From the NCBI GenBank assembly GCA_017305665.1, contig JAFKKH010000014.1, positions 168,903 to 232,902 of the forward strand: 64,000 nucleotides of DNA. Direction: 5' to 3'. Under the pieces are notes generated by a model. It saw only the letters and a list, made by a program, of their open reading frames with translations, was not told where the DNA came from and did not search any database. The DNA is from Hyphomicrobiales bacterium. GTDB taxonomy: Bacteria > Pseudomonadota > Alphaproteobacteria > Rhizobiales > Xanthobacteraceae. This document shows, in pieces, positions 17,306-25,437 of the stretch; the first letter of the stretch is position 1; each line of letters begins with the position of its first letter. The position numbers were made by a program, and so were the translations under genes.

Positions 17306-18820
17306 ATGGCTGATTATTACCCGCTGATCGCGCGTGCCATTTCCGGACTGGACGCCAACGCGCCCGGCGAGCAGCGGCGCGCGCTCTATGAGCGGGCGCG
17401 GACCGCGCTGATCGCGCAGCTCCGCAGCGTCGAGCCGCCTTTGAGCGAATCCGAGATCACCCGCGAGCGGCTGTCGCTGGAAGAGGCCGTGCGCAAGGTC
17501 GAGTCCGAAGCCGCCCAGCGCGCCCGCGAGGCCACGCGCGGCTCCCGCGCCGGCGATGCCTTCCGTGCCTCCACCCGCGCGGCAACGAAGTCGCCGGATG
17601 GGCCACCGCCCGCCACGCCGGCGATCCGCCCCCGTGCGAACGTCACGCCGCAGCCGCGCAACCTGCGCGCCGATGCGCCGGCCCAGCCGCCGCGTCACCC
17701 GTCGGCGGACGATCAGCCGCCCACCCGCGAGGGACAGGGCCAGCCGCCGCGCCGCCATCAGGGGCCGGCGCCGACGCCGGGGATGCGCGGCTTCCGCGAC
17801 GTCACCGCCGATGTGGACGATCTCGGCCGCGCCGCCGCGCAGGCCAGCCGCTCGGCCCGCCGCACCTACGCCAACGTGCCGTCGCCGACGCCGGAATTCG
17901 ACCGGCTCGAGCCGAGCCTCGAGGACCGCGGCGCGTCCGACGCACCCTATTCGTACGATGAATCGCCCGACGAGGCCGCCCACTACCAGCAACCGCCGCC
18001 CGCGCCGCGTCCGCGGCCGCAGGCCGGTCGCGATCGCGGCAAGCCGCGCCGGGTCGCCGGTGGCGGCTTTCCGTTCAAGAGCGCGATCGCGGTCGGCCTC
18101 GTGCTGATCATCGCGGGCGCCGGCATCGTGTGGGGACCGAAGCTCGTTCCCATGGTGCGCGGCCTGTTCAAGTCGGCGCCGAGCCAGACCGCCGAGACGG
18201 CGAAGCCGGCAACGCCCGGGCCGAAGCCGAAGATCACCGACCGCGTCGGCCAGCCGTCGTCGTCGGAAACGCTGGCGCCGGTGGCGCAGCGCGTCGTGCT
18301 GTATGACGAGGATCCAAGCGACCCCAAGGGCAAGCAGTATGTCGGCACCGTGGTGTGGCGCACCGAGCAGGTGAAGGGCGCCGCCGGCAAGACGCCTGAA
18401 ATCGCCGTGCGCGCCGACATCGAGATTCCCGAACGCAAGTTCAAGATGACGATGTCGTTCCGCCGCAACACCGACACCTCGCTGCCGGCGAGCCACACTG
18501 CGGAATTGACCTTCGTGCTGCCGCCCGATTTCGACGGCGGCGGTGTCGCCAACGTGCCGGGCATCCTGATGAAGTCCAGCGAGCAGGCCCGCGGCACACC
18601 GCTGGCCGGACTCGCGGTCAAGGTCACCGACGGCTTTTTCCTGGTCGGCCTGTCGAACGTCGAAGCCGACCGCTCGCGCAATATCCAGCTCCTGAAGGAG
18701 CGGTCCTGGTTCGACGTGCCGATCGTCTACGCCAACCAGCGCCGCGCCATCATCGCGATCGAGAAGGGTGAGCCCGGCGAGCGCGCCTTCAACGAGGCCT
18801 TTACCGCCTGGGGCGAGTAG
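17306..18820 (+). CDS. membrane-anchored hypothetical protein with long disordered N-terminus
   Basis: A 504-residue protein. Residues 1-80 are charged and helical (ALYERARTALIAQLRSVEPPLSESEI...), 80-250 are Pro/Arg/Ala-rich and probably disordered, one transmembrane helix follows (AIAVGLVLIIAGAGIVWGP, about 265-283), and the last 200 residues form a folded, probably periplasmic domain (VVLYDEDPSDPKGKQYVGTV ... TYRNTDTSLPASHTAELTF-like). It belongs to a hypothetical family I associate with Bradyrhizobium, without known role. Closely spaced behind purA. Confidence 0.75.
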   Translation: MADYYPLIARAISGLDANAPGEQRRALYERARTALIAQLRSVEPPLSESEITRERLSLEEAVRKVESEAAQRAREATRGSRAGDAFRASTRAATKSPDGPPPATPAIRPRANVTPQPRNLRADAPAQPPRHPSADDQPPTREGQGQPPRRHQGPAPTPGMRGFRDVTADVDDLGRAAAQASRSARRTYANVPSPTPEFDRLEPSLEDRGASDAPYSYDESPDEAAHYQQPPPAPRPRPQAGRDRGKPRRVAGGGFPFKSAIAVGLVLIIAGAGIVWGPKLVPMVRGLFKSAPSQTAETAKPATPGPKPKITDRVGQPSSSETLAPVAQRVVLYDEDPSDPKGKQYVGTVVWRTEQVKGAAGKTPEIAVRADIEIPERKFKMTMSFRRNTDTSLPASHTAELTFVLPPDFDGGGVANVPGILMKSSEQARGTPLAGLAVKVTDGFFLVGLSNVEADRSRNIQLLKERSWFDVPIVYANQRRAIIAIEKGEPGERAFNEAFTAWGE

Positions 18821-18872
18821 GCGCGCGGCGCTCAATATTGAATTGATGTCGTCCTCGCGTGACAAGCGCACT

Positions 18873-19022
18873 CCCTCGCCCCGCTCTTGCGGGGAGAGGG
18901 TTGGGGTGAGGGGTGTTCGCCCGCCAATGCCGGGTTCGCGATGAATGCAGTGCCTTGCCCCTCACCCGATCGTCTTCGCTGCGCTTCGCCGGTCGACCTC
19001 TCCTCGCAAGCGGGGCGAGGTT
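18873..19022. repeat. REP-like palindromic repeats between convergent genes
   Basis: CCCTCGCCCCGCTCTTGCGG...GGGGTGAGGGG (18873-18915) and its imperfect mirror CCCCTCACCC...CTCGCAAGCGGGGCGAGG (18958-19022). The same phrases occur at 5988-6040. It lies between the converging 504-residue protein and EamA genes. Confidence 0.8.
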
Positions 19023-19026
19023 AAGA

Positions 19027-19938
19027 TCACGCCGTCCGTTTGCTGCGCAATGCCAGCGCGACGCCGGTCAGCGTGAGCACGCCGGCCGCGAGTTCGCGCC
19101 AGCCGAGCGGGTCGCCGAGGAACAGCGCGCCTGACGCGACGCCGAGGATCGGCACCGTCAGCGTGCCCATGGCGGCGGTGGTCGCCGGCAATCGTTTCAG
19201 CGCCGCGAACCACGCGAGATAGCACACACCCATCGGCACCAGCGCCATGTAGACGAGATCGGCGAAGCCGAACGCGCTCAGCGCATTCAAATCCGGCCGC
19301 TCGAAAATCCAGCCGAGCACGATCATCGGCAGGCAGCCGAGCCCGGCCTGCCACGCCACCGCGCTGAGCGGGGGCATCGGCAGCGGACCCTTCGCCAGCA
19401 CGCTGCCGAGCGCGAACAGCGTGGCCGAGGCGAGCGCCAGCACCATGCCGAAAATCTTGTCGGCGCCAAACGCGAAGCCGTGGCCGCCGAACAGGATCAC
19501 CATGCCGCAGATGCCGAGCACGAGCGCCGCGATGTCGCGTCCCGACGGATGCGCGCCGCGCAGCGGCCACGCGAACAGCATCGCCCAGATCGGCATGGTG
19601 TAGACCAAAAGCGCCGCCTCGCTGATCGAGAGGTACTTCATCGCCATGGTGCCGAAGCCCATCCAGGCGAAGACGTTGGTGAACGAGGCGAACAGCAGCG
19701 TCGGCACCATGCCGCGCGGCACCGCCAGGCTGTCGCGGCGCGCCATGGCGATCGCGGCAAGGATCGCGGCCGCGGCAACGCCGGCGACGCCGCGCGAGAA
19801 TAGCGGCGGCCAATCGCGCAGCAGAATCTTGATCGCGGGCCAGTTCAGGCCCCAGCCGATCGAGGTTACCGCGAGGAAGAGGAAGCCATGCCAACGGGCA
19901 TGCGAGGGAGGAGCACGCATTTGCCGGGAACCTCGCAT
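19027..19938 (-). CDS. EamA/DMT family transporter
   Basis: A 303-residue inner-membrane exporter with ten hydrophobic segments in two EamA halves. WGLNWPAIKILLRDWPPLFSRG opens the first repeat and TVPILGVASGALFLGDPLGW the typical end of the second. It is only distantly related to the tandem pair at 7952-10040. The start may be the internal Met of MRAPPSHARWHG, six codons in. Substrate unknown. Confidence 0.88.
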   Translation of the reverse strand: MRGSRQMRAPPSHARWHGFLFLAVTSIGWGLNWPAIKILLRDWPPLFSRGVAGVAAAAILAAIAMARRDSLAVPRGMVPTLLFASFTNVFAWMGFGTMAMKYLSISEAALLVYTMPIWAMLFAWPLRGAHPSGRDIAALVLGICGMVILFGGHGFAFGADKIFGMVLALASATLFALGSVLAKGPLPMPPLSAVAWQAGLGCLPMIVLGWIFERPDLNALSAFGFADLVYMALVPMGVCYLAWFAALKRLPATTAAMGTLTVPILGVASGALFLGDPLGWRELAAGVLTLTGVALALRSKRTA

Positions 19939-20039
19939 GAAGCGAGGTGTCGCGGCAATCGTCCCGTTGACATGGCAACGATGCCCGGCCAGTCGCCGGA
20001 TCGGTTACAGCCTGTGCGGCCGGTTGTTCGCAAAGGGGC

Positions 20040-20222
20040 TCAGGCCTGCTGCTGTGCCGCGGCCGATGTCTGGATCATCTGCTCATGGCGTCGCGCATGC
20101 CGCGCCTTGAGGCGGTAATCGTTCTCGAGATGGTAGAGCATGTCGCGCATGTTGACGTCGGACTCCTCATGCGCGAGGCGGCGGCAGGTGTCGGCGCGTT
20201 CGATGAAATACGTCTCTGACAT
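20040..20222 (-). CDS. small hypothetical protein (60 aa)
   Basis: Soluble, highly charged, helical 60-residue protein, MSETYFIERADTCRRLAHEE at its start and RHARRHEQMIQTSAAAQQQA at its end. One Cys, several His and Arg. The sequence looks like the short helical-hairpin proteins frequent in Bradyrhizobium relatives but no named family is recognised. It is alone, with another small minus-strand gene 230 bp upstream. Confidence 0.6.
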   Translation of the reverse strand: MSETYFIERADTCRRLAHEESDVNMRDMLYHLENDYRLKARHARRHEQMIQTSAAAQQQA

Positions 20223-20368
20223 CGTTCATCTCCGTCGATTCCAGCCTCCCCAATGGGTTGAAGCTTTGAAAAATTTCCCGGCGAAGATTAGGCAAGATAG
20301 CCCCGATGAGGGAACTCAGCCCTGCATCGGGCTCATGGCTTGAGCGTGAACGCCATTCAGCCCAGCTC

Positions 20369-20434
20369 GTCATGCCCGGCATCCACGTCTTCAAGGCTTG
20401 GCAAGTCCAAAGACGTGGATGCTCGGGGCATGAC
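20369..20434. repeat. palindromic repeat (GTCATGCCC type)
   Basis: Outer arms GTCATGCCC / GGGGCATGAC and inner arms ATCCACGTCTT / AAAGACGTGGAT form a long hairpin just 3' of the 72-residue gene on the minus strand. A shorter element of the same type is at 35749-35770. Confidence 0.75.
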
Positions 20435-20448
20435 CGAATGTCGCGCGG

Positions 20449-20667
20449 CTACGGCGCGCCGTTTTCGCCCGCGCGCACCGTCATGTTCATCAGGTGATGC
20501 GCGTCGGTGACGCCGTCGGCGGCATTGCGCACCAGCGCCTCGGCCATCTTCGCTTTCGTCGCCGGCGTGCGATGCTCCGGCCCGATATGCTCGACCGCGA
20601 TGTCGAGCAGCTCGCGCAGATGTGCGACATAATCCGCGTCGAATTTCTGCGGCGGAATCTGACTCAT
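20449..20667 (-). CDS. small hypothetical protein (72 aa)
   Basis: Seventy-two residues, start MSQIPPQKFDADYVAHLREL, mostly helical and acidic at the front, then KAKMAEALVRNAADGVTDAHHLMNMTV. Regular composition and a plausible ribosome site (GAGGGACAAT before the ATG) support it as a gene. No domain recognised. A palindromic repeat follows directly. Confidence 0.6.
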   Translation of the reverse strand: MSQIPPQKFDADYVAHLRELLDIAVEHIGPEHRTPATKAKMAEALVRNAADGVTDAHHLMNMTVRAGENGAP

Positions 20668-20892
20668 GCGATTGTCCCTCCTTCGCGATGGAGGGCGGAG
20701 GGTGGCGGCGCAATGGGGCAGAGATGCGTCGCGGAGAGGGTGATGTCGGGGCGGGGAAGCGGCGTTATGCCTTGGGTTTTAACGCATGTATCGAAGCCGT
20801 GATTGCGAGCCTGTTCTTCTTGCGGCTGCTCAAGCGAATCGCGGTACGTGTTGTGGGAGAGAGCCTGCTCGCTTTGCCGGGGGAGCAACGAG

Positions 20893-21450
20893 ATGTCGGA
20901 TAAGCATGAGACAAAAGTGATCCCAAGGCGGACGCCGGAATCGGCGGCAATGGTCGCAAGCGTCAAGCGTGCGATGGCGATCACGCCGGTTCTCAACCGG
21001 TTGACCTTCGCCGATGCGGACGAGATTCGCGCCGTCTTCAGCGAACTGATCGGCAATAGGGTCGACGAACGCTTTTCCGTGATCCCGCCGTTCTACACAA
21101 CCGGCGGCGAGAACATTCGCATCGGGCGCAACGTTTTCATCAATCAGAATTGCACCATGTACGATCTCGGCGGGATCGACATCGGCGACGACGTGATGAT
21201 CGGGTCGAATGTCAGCATCATCACATCCAGTCATCCGGTCGAGCCGTCACGACGGCGCGACGCGGTGATCGCAAAACCCATCGTGATTGAAAGAAATGTT
21301 TGGATCGCAGCGGGTGTCACAATTATCGGCGGCGTTAGAATAGGAGAGAACTCGGTGGTTGCCGCAGGTTCAGTGGTTACTCACGATGTTGCGCCGAATA
21401 CGCTCGTTGGAGGAAATCCGGCAAGGGTCATTCGTTCGATTGACAGCTAA
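20893..21450 (+). CDS. maltose O-acetyltransferase-like LbH acyltransferase
   Basis: A 185-residue left-handed beta-helix acyltransferase of the LacA/Maa/NodL group. Hexapeptide repeats run from about residue 75 to 175: GENIRIGRNVFINQNCTMYD, IDIGDDVMIGSNVSIITSSH (with the catalytic His and the HPVE loop), NVWIAAGVTIIGGVRIGENS, and VVAAGSVVTHDV then NTLVGGNPARVI, the CoA-binding close. Members move acetyl groups to sugars or lipo-oligosaccharides. GGGAG before ATG 20893 sets the start; the frame to 20803 is not needed. Solitary gene. Confidence 0.9.
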   Translation: MSDKHETKVIPRRTPESAAMVASVKRAMAITPVLNRLTFADADEIRAVFSELIGNRVDERFSVIPPFYTTGGENIRIGRNVFINQNCTMYDLGGIDIGDDVMIGSNVSIITSSHPVEPSRRRDAVIAKPIVIERNVWIAAGVTIIGGVRIGENSVVAAGSVVTHDVAPNTLVGGNPARVIRSIDS

Positions 21451-21489
21451 AAGCTCCTGCTATTTGGGCAAGGAATAAATTCCTTGACT

Positions 21490-21905
21490 TCTTTCCTATC
21501 CTCCCATATTGTCCGTCTCATCCCGTCCCACTGAGGGGCGTTACCGGGACGCCGATTGGCGCGGGGCGGGATGCGGCGCCTGCGGGCGCGGAGCAGACGT
21601 TGCTTCGCACCCCCGGGAGGCCTCGGGTCGCCGTCCGCCGCTACTATGAGCGGCTGCCACAGGTTGGCTGGACGCGGCACAGGCGAACGCGGGGAAATCC
21701 CGCGGGATGGCGAGCGGACGAAGCGCTCGCGCCTGTGCCCGGAAGCACGGTCCCGTCGCCAAAAGTCGCCGCGGTGGAGCGTCGAAAGGCGTTCCGCGGC
21801 CTCCGCTCTCCGGCGTTTCCGGAGACCGTGCCGCGGCCACTGATTGAAGGCGCGCTTTTCGGCGCTCCGCCTCCCTCGTTCGGGAGGCCTGTTGAACTTA
21901 ACCCC
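21490..21905. repeat. GC-rich non-coding block, probable dispersed element
   Basis: The 528-bp gap 21451-21978 has no credible gene: all frames here are Arg/Pro/Ser-rich shadows. The block starts near CATCCCGTCCCACTGAGGGG and contains short inverted pairs such as GGGAAATCCCG, GGCGTTCCGCGGCC and TCCGGCGTTTCCGGA. From memory, blocks with this kind of opening recur in Bradyrhizobium genomes as a long dispersed repeat; that needs a search. The last 70 bp lead to the ribosome site (AGGAG) of the next gene. Confidence 0.45.
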
Positions 21906-21978
21906 ACACGCGATGAGGATTCGCGGGCAACGATGACGCTTGCCTGCGTGCACTCCCTCGACATCAGGAGATCGAACC

Positions 21979-22302
21979 ATGGTGCTGGCTTGCGACGTGA
22001 AGATCCTGAAGCTGCGCGAAGCGGACGCGCGCGAGGAAGACGACGTGGCGCAGTCCGACGCGGACTACGCCGAGTGCGTCGACATCGTGCGCTGCGTGTT
22101 GTCGAACAAGGTCGCGCTGCACCGGCGCTGTCCGCTGAAGGTCTGCATCCGGGCGCGCACCTGCGCGGGCAAAGGGCAGCCGTGCCTGTCGCTGCTGACG
22201 CGGCCGGTGATCCCGGCCGCGCGAGCGCAGGCGATCATCGACGATCTCTACTACGACAAGCAGGCCGAGCGGCTCGCGGCGGAGCAGGCGGGTGAGGCGT
22301 GA
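21979..22302 (+). CDS. small cysteine-rich hypothetical protein
   Basis: A 107-residue protein with seven Cys at 5, 33, 39, 51, 56, 62 and 69, no signal peptide and an acidic lead (EADAREEDDVAQSDADYAEC). The cluster CVDIVRC...RRCPLKVCIRARTCAGKGQ suggests bound metal or an iron-sulfur or zinc site in the cytoplasm. AGGAG eight bases before ATG 21979 supports the start. No named family recognised. A GC-rich hairpin follows the stop. Confidence 0.65.
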   Translation: MVLACDVKILKLREADAREEDDVAQSDADYAECVDIVRCVLSNKVALHRRCPLKVCIRARTCAGKGQPCLSLLTRPVIPAARAQAIIDDLYYDKQAERLAAEQAGEA

Positions 22303-22319
22303 TGACGTAACGAAAAGAC

Positions 22320-22340
22320 GGCGGGCCCTGGGGACCCGCC
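22320..22340. terminator. hairpin after Cys-rich gene
   Basis: GGCGGG...CCCGCC with inner CCC/GGG pairs and no T-run afterwards. It is 17 bp past the stop of the Cys-rich protein and may protect or end that transcript; without a U-tract the terminator role is weak. Confidence 0.4.
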
Positions 22341-22435
22341 GCCGTGCGCACGACATGCACTATGATTTCGTGATGAAAATCGTTCCGGCATCTGCCACGC
22401 GCGTGAAGCGGGGCGCGGATGCCGGGATCGGATCG

Positions 22436-22684
22436 TTAGCGTCCGTTGCCGCGGCAGCGGCCGCCGGGGCCGATGTGATAGCCACGCGGGCAGGCGTGGG
22501 CGGCGGGGTGAGCCCAGTTGCGGCGGCAGCCGCCATAGGTGCCGCGATGCCATCCGGCGCCGCATCCGCCGGCGACTTCGATGACGTTGGTATTCGGCGC
22601 CGATGTCACCGTGCCGAGTGGCATGGCGGTGGCGGCACCTGCGATCAGGCTGGCGAAAAACGCGGCTGCAACGAGTGTCCTCAT
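22436..22684 (-). CDS. GCG_CRPN-type small secreted protein
   Basis: Eighty-two residues: signal peptide MRTLVAAAFFASLIAGAATA, then a mature part with VAGGCGAGWHRGTYGGCRRN and ACPRGYHIGPGGRC. The GCG...HRG.YGGC.xN motif is the prefix seen in GCG_CRPN proteins of Bradyrhizobium and relatives; here four Cys could form two disulfides in the periplasm. Function unknown. A second small secreted gene lies 51 bp upstream on the same strand, so they may form an operon. Confidence 0.8.
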   Translation of the reverse strand: MRTLVAAAFFASLIAGAATAMPLGTVTSAPNTNVIEVAGGCGAGWHRGTYGGCRRNWAHPAAHACPRGYHIGPGGRCRGNGR

Positions 22685-22735
22685 CGGTCGTCTCCTCTGG
22701 CGTCTGTTCGGTGGTCCTTTGAGGCTGGTGAAAGG

Positions 22736-22981
22736 TCAGCGGCGGCCGGCGTCGAAGGCGATGCCGGCCTGGACCTCGGCAATCGCCTGGTCGATCAGTG
22801 TCAGGCCGCGGACGCGGTGCCCGCCCTTGTTCGGCGTGGCGGCGGCGAGTTCGCCCCGCGCCGAGCGCAGCATGGCGAGGCTCGAGGTCATGTGCGGCTG
22901 GGCGGCGAGGGCGTCGCCGATCCCGGTGCTGGCGGCAACGATCGCGCCGAGCATGGCCGCGTGCGAAAGGGACAATCTCAT
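22736..22981 (-). CDS. small secreted hypothetical protein
   Basis: Eighty-one residues with a signal peptide (MRLSLSHAAMLGAIVAASTG, cleavage near ALA) and a helical mature domain LAMLRSARGELAAATPNKGG HRVRGLTLIDQAIAEVQAGI. The ArxEL...A.(P)NKGGHR...AI..V..GI pattern recurs in short exported proteins of this bacterial group as I recall. No enzymatic residues. It precedes the GCG_CRPN-type gene on the same strand. Confidence 0.65.
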   Translation of the reverse strand: MRLSLSHAAMLGAIVAASTGIGDALAAQPHMTSSLAMLRSARGELAAATPNKGGHRVRGLTLIDQAIAEVQAGIAFDAGRR

Positions 22982-23305
22982 GGGCTGGTCTCCTCGTCCG
23001 GTGTGTGTCGCGGAATCGATGGCCGCTGCGGCTCGTTATGCCGCCGGGAGCATCCCGGCGTGGTGGCCGATTCATCGCCACCGCCGTCATCGATAGAACG
23101 GCGGTCGGTCCGACGTCTTGGACCGGCAAGCGTTCACGCATTTGAAATTTGGACTGGGCGGCGCTGTTATCGTATGGGCTGTCTTCAGCCAGCGTTCATA
23201 TCGCCGCAGGCAGCGTATGGCCGTCACGCGCGGTGGGGCCGGATAGGCCCGGACTGTCGTTTGGGATTTGTCGTCACGCTTCAGCGGTCCGGAAATCGGC
23301 GCGCC
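22982..23305. other. divergent intergenic region
   Basis: A 324-bp gap between the leftward secreted-protein genes and the rightward AraC gene. It has no plausible gene; an open frame runs through it but is Arg/Ser/Gly-rich and lacks a ribosome site. Hairpin GCCGCCGGGAGCATCCCGGCG lies at about 23040-23060. It must carry the promoters for both sides; no operator was recognised. Confidence 0.45.
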
Positions 23306-24280
23306 ATGCCCGTCACCAAGCCCGTCATCAAGAAAGCGCTGTCCACCGACATGCTGCCCGGCGAGCTCAGCGACCGGCAGCGGTTTCTGTCGTTCGCCGA
23401 ACTGTTCGAGCACTTCTCCAACACCGGCGAGCTCGATCCCGCCGAGGGCGTGCCGTTTCGCGCGGCGATGAATTCCATCACCATCGGCACCACCTTGCTC
23501 GGCCGCTGCGACGGCACGTTCAGGACGGTCCGGCGCGGCAAGCGGCTGATCCAGATGACCAACGACGATCGCTACTGTCTCGCGCGGCACGCCGGCGCAC
23601 ATGCGGCGCAACTGGTGCATCGCGGCCGCGAATTCACGCTGCGGCCCGGCAGTCTCGTGCTGCTGAAGCTGGACGAGCCGTTCCACAACGCCGACGGCAT
23701 CAACTACAAGAAGTTCACCAATGTGCATCTGCCGGTGGCGGCGCTGCGCGGCAACGTCCGCAGCATCGACGATCTGGTGGGGCGCGAACTGGCGCCGGGC
23801 GGCGCGCTGTCGCTCGCGATGGACTACAGCGACCTGCTGCTCGAACATCCCGGCGCGGTGGACGAGGCGGGCATGGCGATCGCCGGCCATCTGATCGATC
23901 TCGTGACGCTCGGTCTCGCCGCGCGCGGCGATGCGCTGGATGCCGCGCAACGCGGCGGCTTGCGCAGCGTCCGGCTTCGCGCCGTGCTGATGATCCTCGA
24001 GAAGCGCTTCACCGAGCCGGATTTCTCCACGCACAAGCTTGCCGCCGCCGCCGGCCTGTCGGAGCGGTATGTCAACGAGTTGCTGTACGACGACGGCGCG
24101 AGTTTCAGTACCCGTCTCAACGAGCTGCGGCTGCGCAAGGCTGCGGATATGCTCGCGCGCGACGGCGATCGTCGCATCAGCGACATCGCCTTCGATTGCG
24201 GCTTCAATGACCTGTCCTATTTCAATCGCTGCTTCCGCCGCCGTTTCGGACTGACGCCGAGCGCGGCGCGCGGGCGTTGA
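23306..24280 (+). CDS. AraC family transcriptional regulator
   Basis: A 324-residue regulator. Residues 30-200 form an AraC-binding-2-like cupin domain (FRAAMNSITIGTTLLGRCDG, FTLRPGSLVLLKLDEPF). Residues 215-322 are two helix-turn-helix units: DFSTHKLAAAAGLSERYVNE and RISDIAFDCGFNDLSYFNRC then FRRRFGLTPSAAR, the AraC signature. The frame is open far upstream but ATG 23306 gives the expected length. Its target is not evident: neighbours are small hypothetical genes, so regulation of the divergent pair or autoregulation is possible. Confidence 0.9.
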   Translation: MPVTKPVIKKALSTDMLPGELSDRQRFLSFAELFEHFSNTGELDPAEGVPFRAAMNSITIGTTLLGRCDGTFRTVRRGKRLIQMTNDDRYCLARHAGAHAAQLVHRGREFTLRPGSLVLLKLDEPFHNADGINYKKFTNVHLPVAALRGNVRSIDDLVGRELAPGGALSLAMDYSDLLLEHPGAVDEAGMAIAGHLIDLVTLGLAARGDALDAAQRGGLRSVRLRAVLMILEKRFTEPDFSTHKLAAAAGLSERYVNELLYDDGASFSTRLNELRLRKAADMLARDGDRRISDIAFDCGFNDLSYFNRCFRRRFGLTPSAARGR

Positions 24281-24331
24281 TGGGACCGCGGCGATGAGTG
24301 ACCGCATGACGCGCTTGCGCTGGCGCTGGGA

Positions 24332-24889
24332 ATGTCCCACATGACGGGCATGTCGAACGACGATCTGTTTTCACGCCATCCCACCCGCTCCCGGTCGTCG
24401 GCGCGCGCAAAAGTCATCGATCAGGACGGCCGCGAAATTTATGGCGGAACCGATCCGTTCGGCGCGGGCGGATTCGGCGGCGAGTCATTTCGCCACGGCC
24501 CGTCCGGATTCGCCTTCGATTTCAGCACCGCGTTTCGTCCGCTGACGCGCGAGGAGCGGCTGGCACGGCTCGAAGCCATCGCGAGGCTGCTCGACGTCGC
24601 CTTCGTCGTGCCGGGAACGAATATCCGCTACGGCATCGACGGGCTGATTGGACTGGTCCCGGTGATTGGCGACATCATCACCACCGCGATCTCGCTGTGG
24701 CTGGTGCGCGAGGCACGCGCGCTCGGCGCGCCGTGGCACATCACGGCGCGAATGCTCGGCAACGTCGCGTTCGACGGGGTGATCGGCCTGGTGCCGGTGG
24801 TCGGTGATGCGGTCGACGTCATGTTCCGCGCCAACATCCGCAATGTGCGGATGCTGCGGCGCTGGCTGGACAAGCAGCCGAAGGTTTAG
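24332..24889 (+). CDS. DUF4112 family membrane protein
   Basis: A 185-residue protein. A disordered Gly/Ser/Arg-rich N-terminus (1-65) is followed by the DUF4112 core: RLARLEAIARLLDVAFVVPG, IRYGIDGLIGLVPVIGDIIT, then LGNVAFDGVIGLVPVVGDAV DVMFRANIRN. The twin GLVPV(I/V)GD motifs are the family hallmark and mark two amphipathic or membrane-embedded hairpins. Role unknown. Its stop codon overlaps the stop codon of the convergent next gene by four bases. Confidence 0.88.
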   Translation: MSHMTGMSNDDLFSRHPTRSRSSARAKVIDQDGREIYGGTDPFGAGGFGGESFRHGPSGFAFDFSTAFRPLTREERLARLEAIARLLDVAFVVPGTNIRYGIDGLIGLVPVIGDIITTAISLWLVREARALGAPWHITARMLGNVAFDGVIGLVPVVGDAVDVMFRANIRNVRMLRRWLDKQPKV

Positions 24890-25173
24890 GCGGCGTCCTG
24901 CGAGGCGGACTCGTCGATCGCCGGGGCAGCTACCTTGCGGCGCGGCAGCGGGAAGTCCTGGCGCTCATAAAGCGTGCGGATGCCGTTCTGATCGAAGCGC
25001 GCTTCGTCGACCTGCAGATACGCGCCATTCAGCGAGTCGGCCGGCAGCTCTTCAATCGCGAACCGCACCGCATCGGCCGCCGTATCGAAGCGGCGATAAG
25101 CAAAGCCGGCACGCTTCTTCTTGCGGATCGCAGCGGGAAACAGTTCGGCGGATTTCTTGAAGCTGAATGCCAT
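24886..25173 (-). CDS. small hypothetical protein (95 aa)
   Basis: A 95-residue basic soluble protein: MAFSFKKSAELFPAAIRKKK at the start, then YRRFDTAADAVRFAIEELPA and LQVDEARFDQNGIRTLYERQ. The composition suggests a small alpha/beta fold; similar short proteins are widespread in Bradyrhizobium relatives as far as I recall. GAGG eight bases before the ATG supports the start. It is convergent with the DUF4112 gene. Confidence 0.7.
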   Translation of the reverse strand: MAFSFKKSAELFPAAIRKKKRAGFAYRRFDTAADAVRFAIEELPADSLNGAYLQVDEARFDQNGIRTLYERQDFPLPRRKVAAPAIDESASQDAA

Positions 25174-25437
25174 GGCGGGAACCTCTACAGTGTACGCGAT
25201 GGAGAAACGACAAATGCCGAAAGCGGGGATACGGCCATTGGCGGCCGCCCGAGATCCAGCATGTCCATGATGCCCAATTATATAAGTGTGCGGCGCAGAA
25301 ATTGCGACCTTTTCAGGCCAGGATGATGAATCCGGCCCGAAACGGGAATCTTGAAATTAATCGTTATATTTCAATGACATGATTGGGGCATGGCAGGATT
25401 CGAGCCATGTCCCCGTCGAATGGCTCGGGCATCTGCC
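25174..25437. other. AT-richer intergenic region with inverted repeats
   Basis: The gap includes CCAATTATATAAGTG near 25275, an inverted repeat TTGAAAT (25351-25357) / ATTTCAA (25368-25374), and CGAGCCAT / ATGGCTCG arms near 25403-25430 just beyond the stop of the next minus-strand gene. The first could be the promoter of the 95-residue gene; the last may be a transcript-end hairpin. No gene is supported. Confidence 0.4.

Noticed and set aside
20040-20667. Two adjacent small genes as a toxin-antitoxin pair
   Set aside because: They are 226 bp apart with a repeat between, and neither resembles a known toxin or antitoxin.
21600-22295. 231-codon frame across the non-coding block and the Cys-rich gene
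   Set aside because: Arg/Pro/Ala-rich, no ribosome site, out of frame with the well-supported 107-residue gene.
22292-23305. Upstream 338-codon extension of the AraC frame
   Set aside because: Composition is Gly/Ala/Arg-rich and antisense to two small secreted genes; ATG 23306 gives a normal-length AraC protein.
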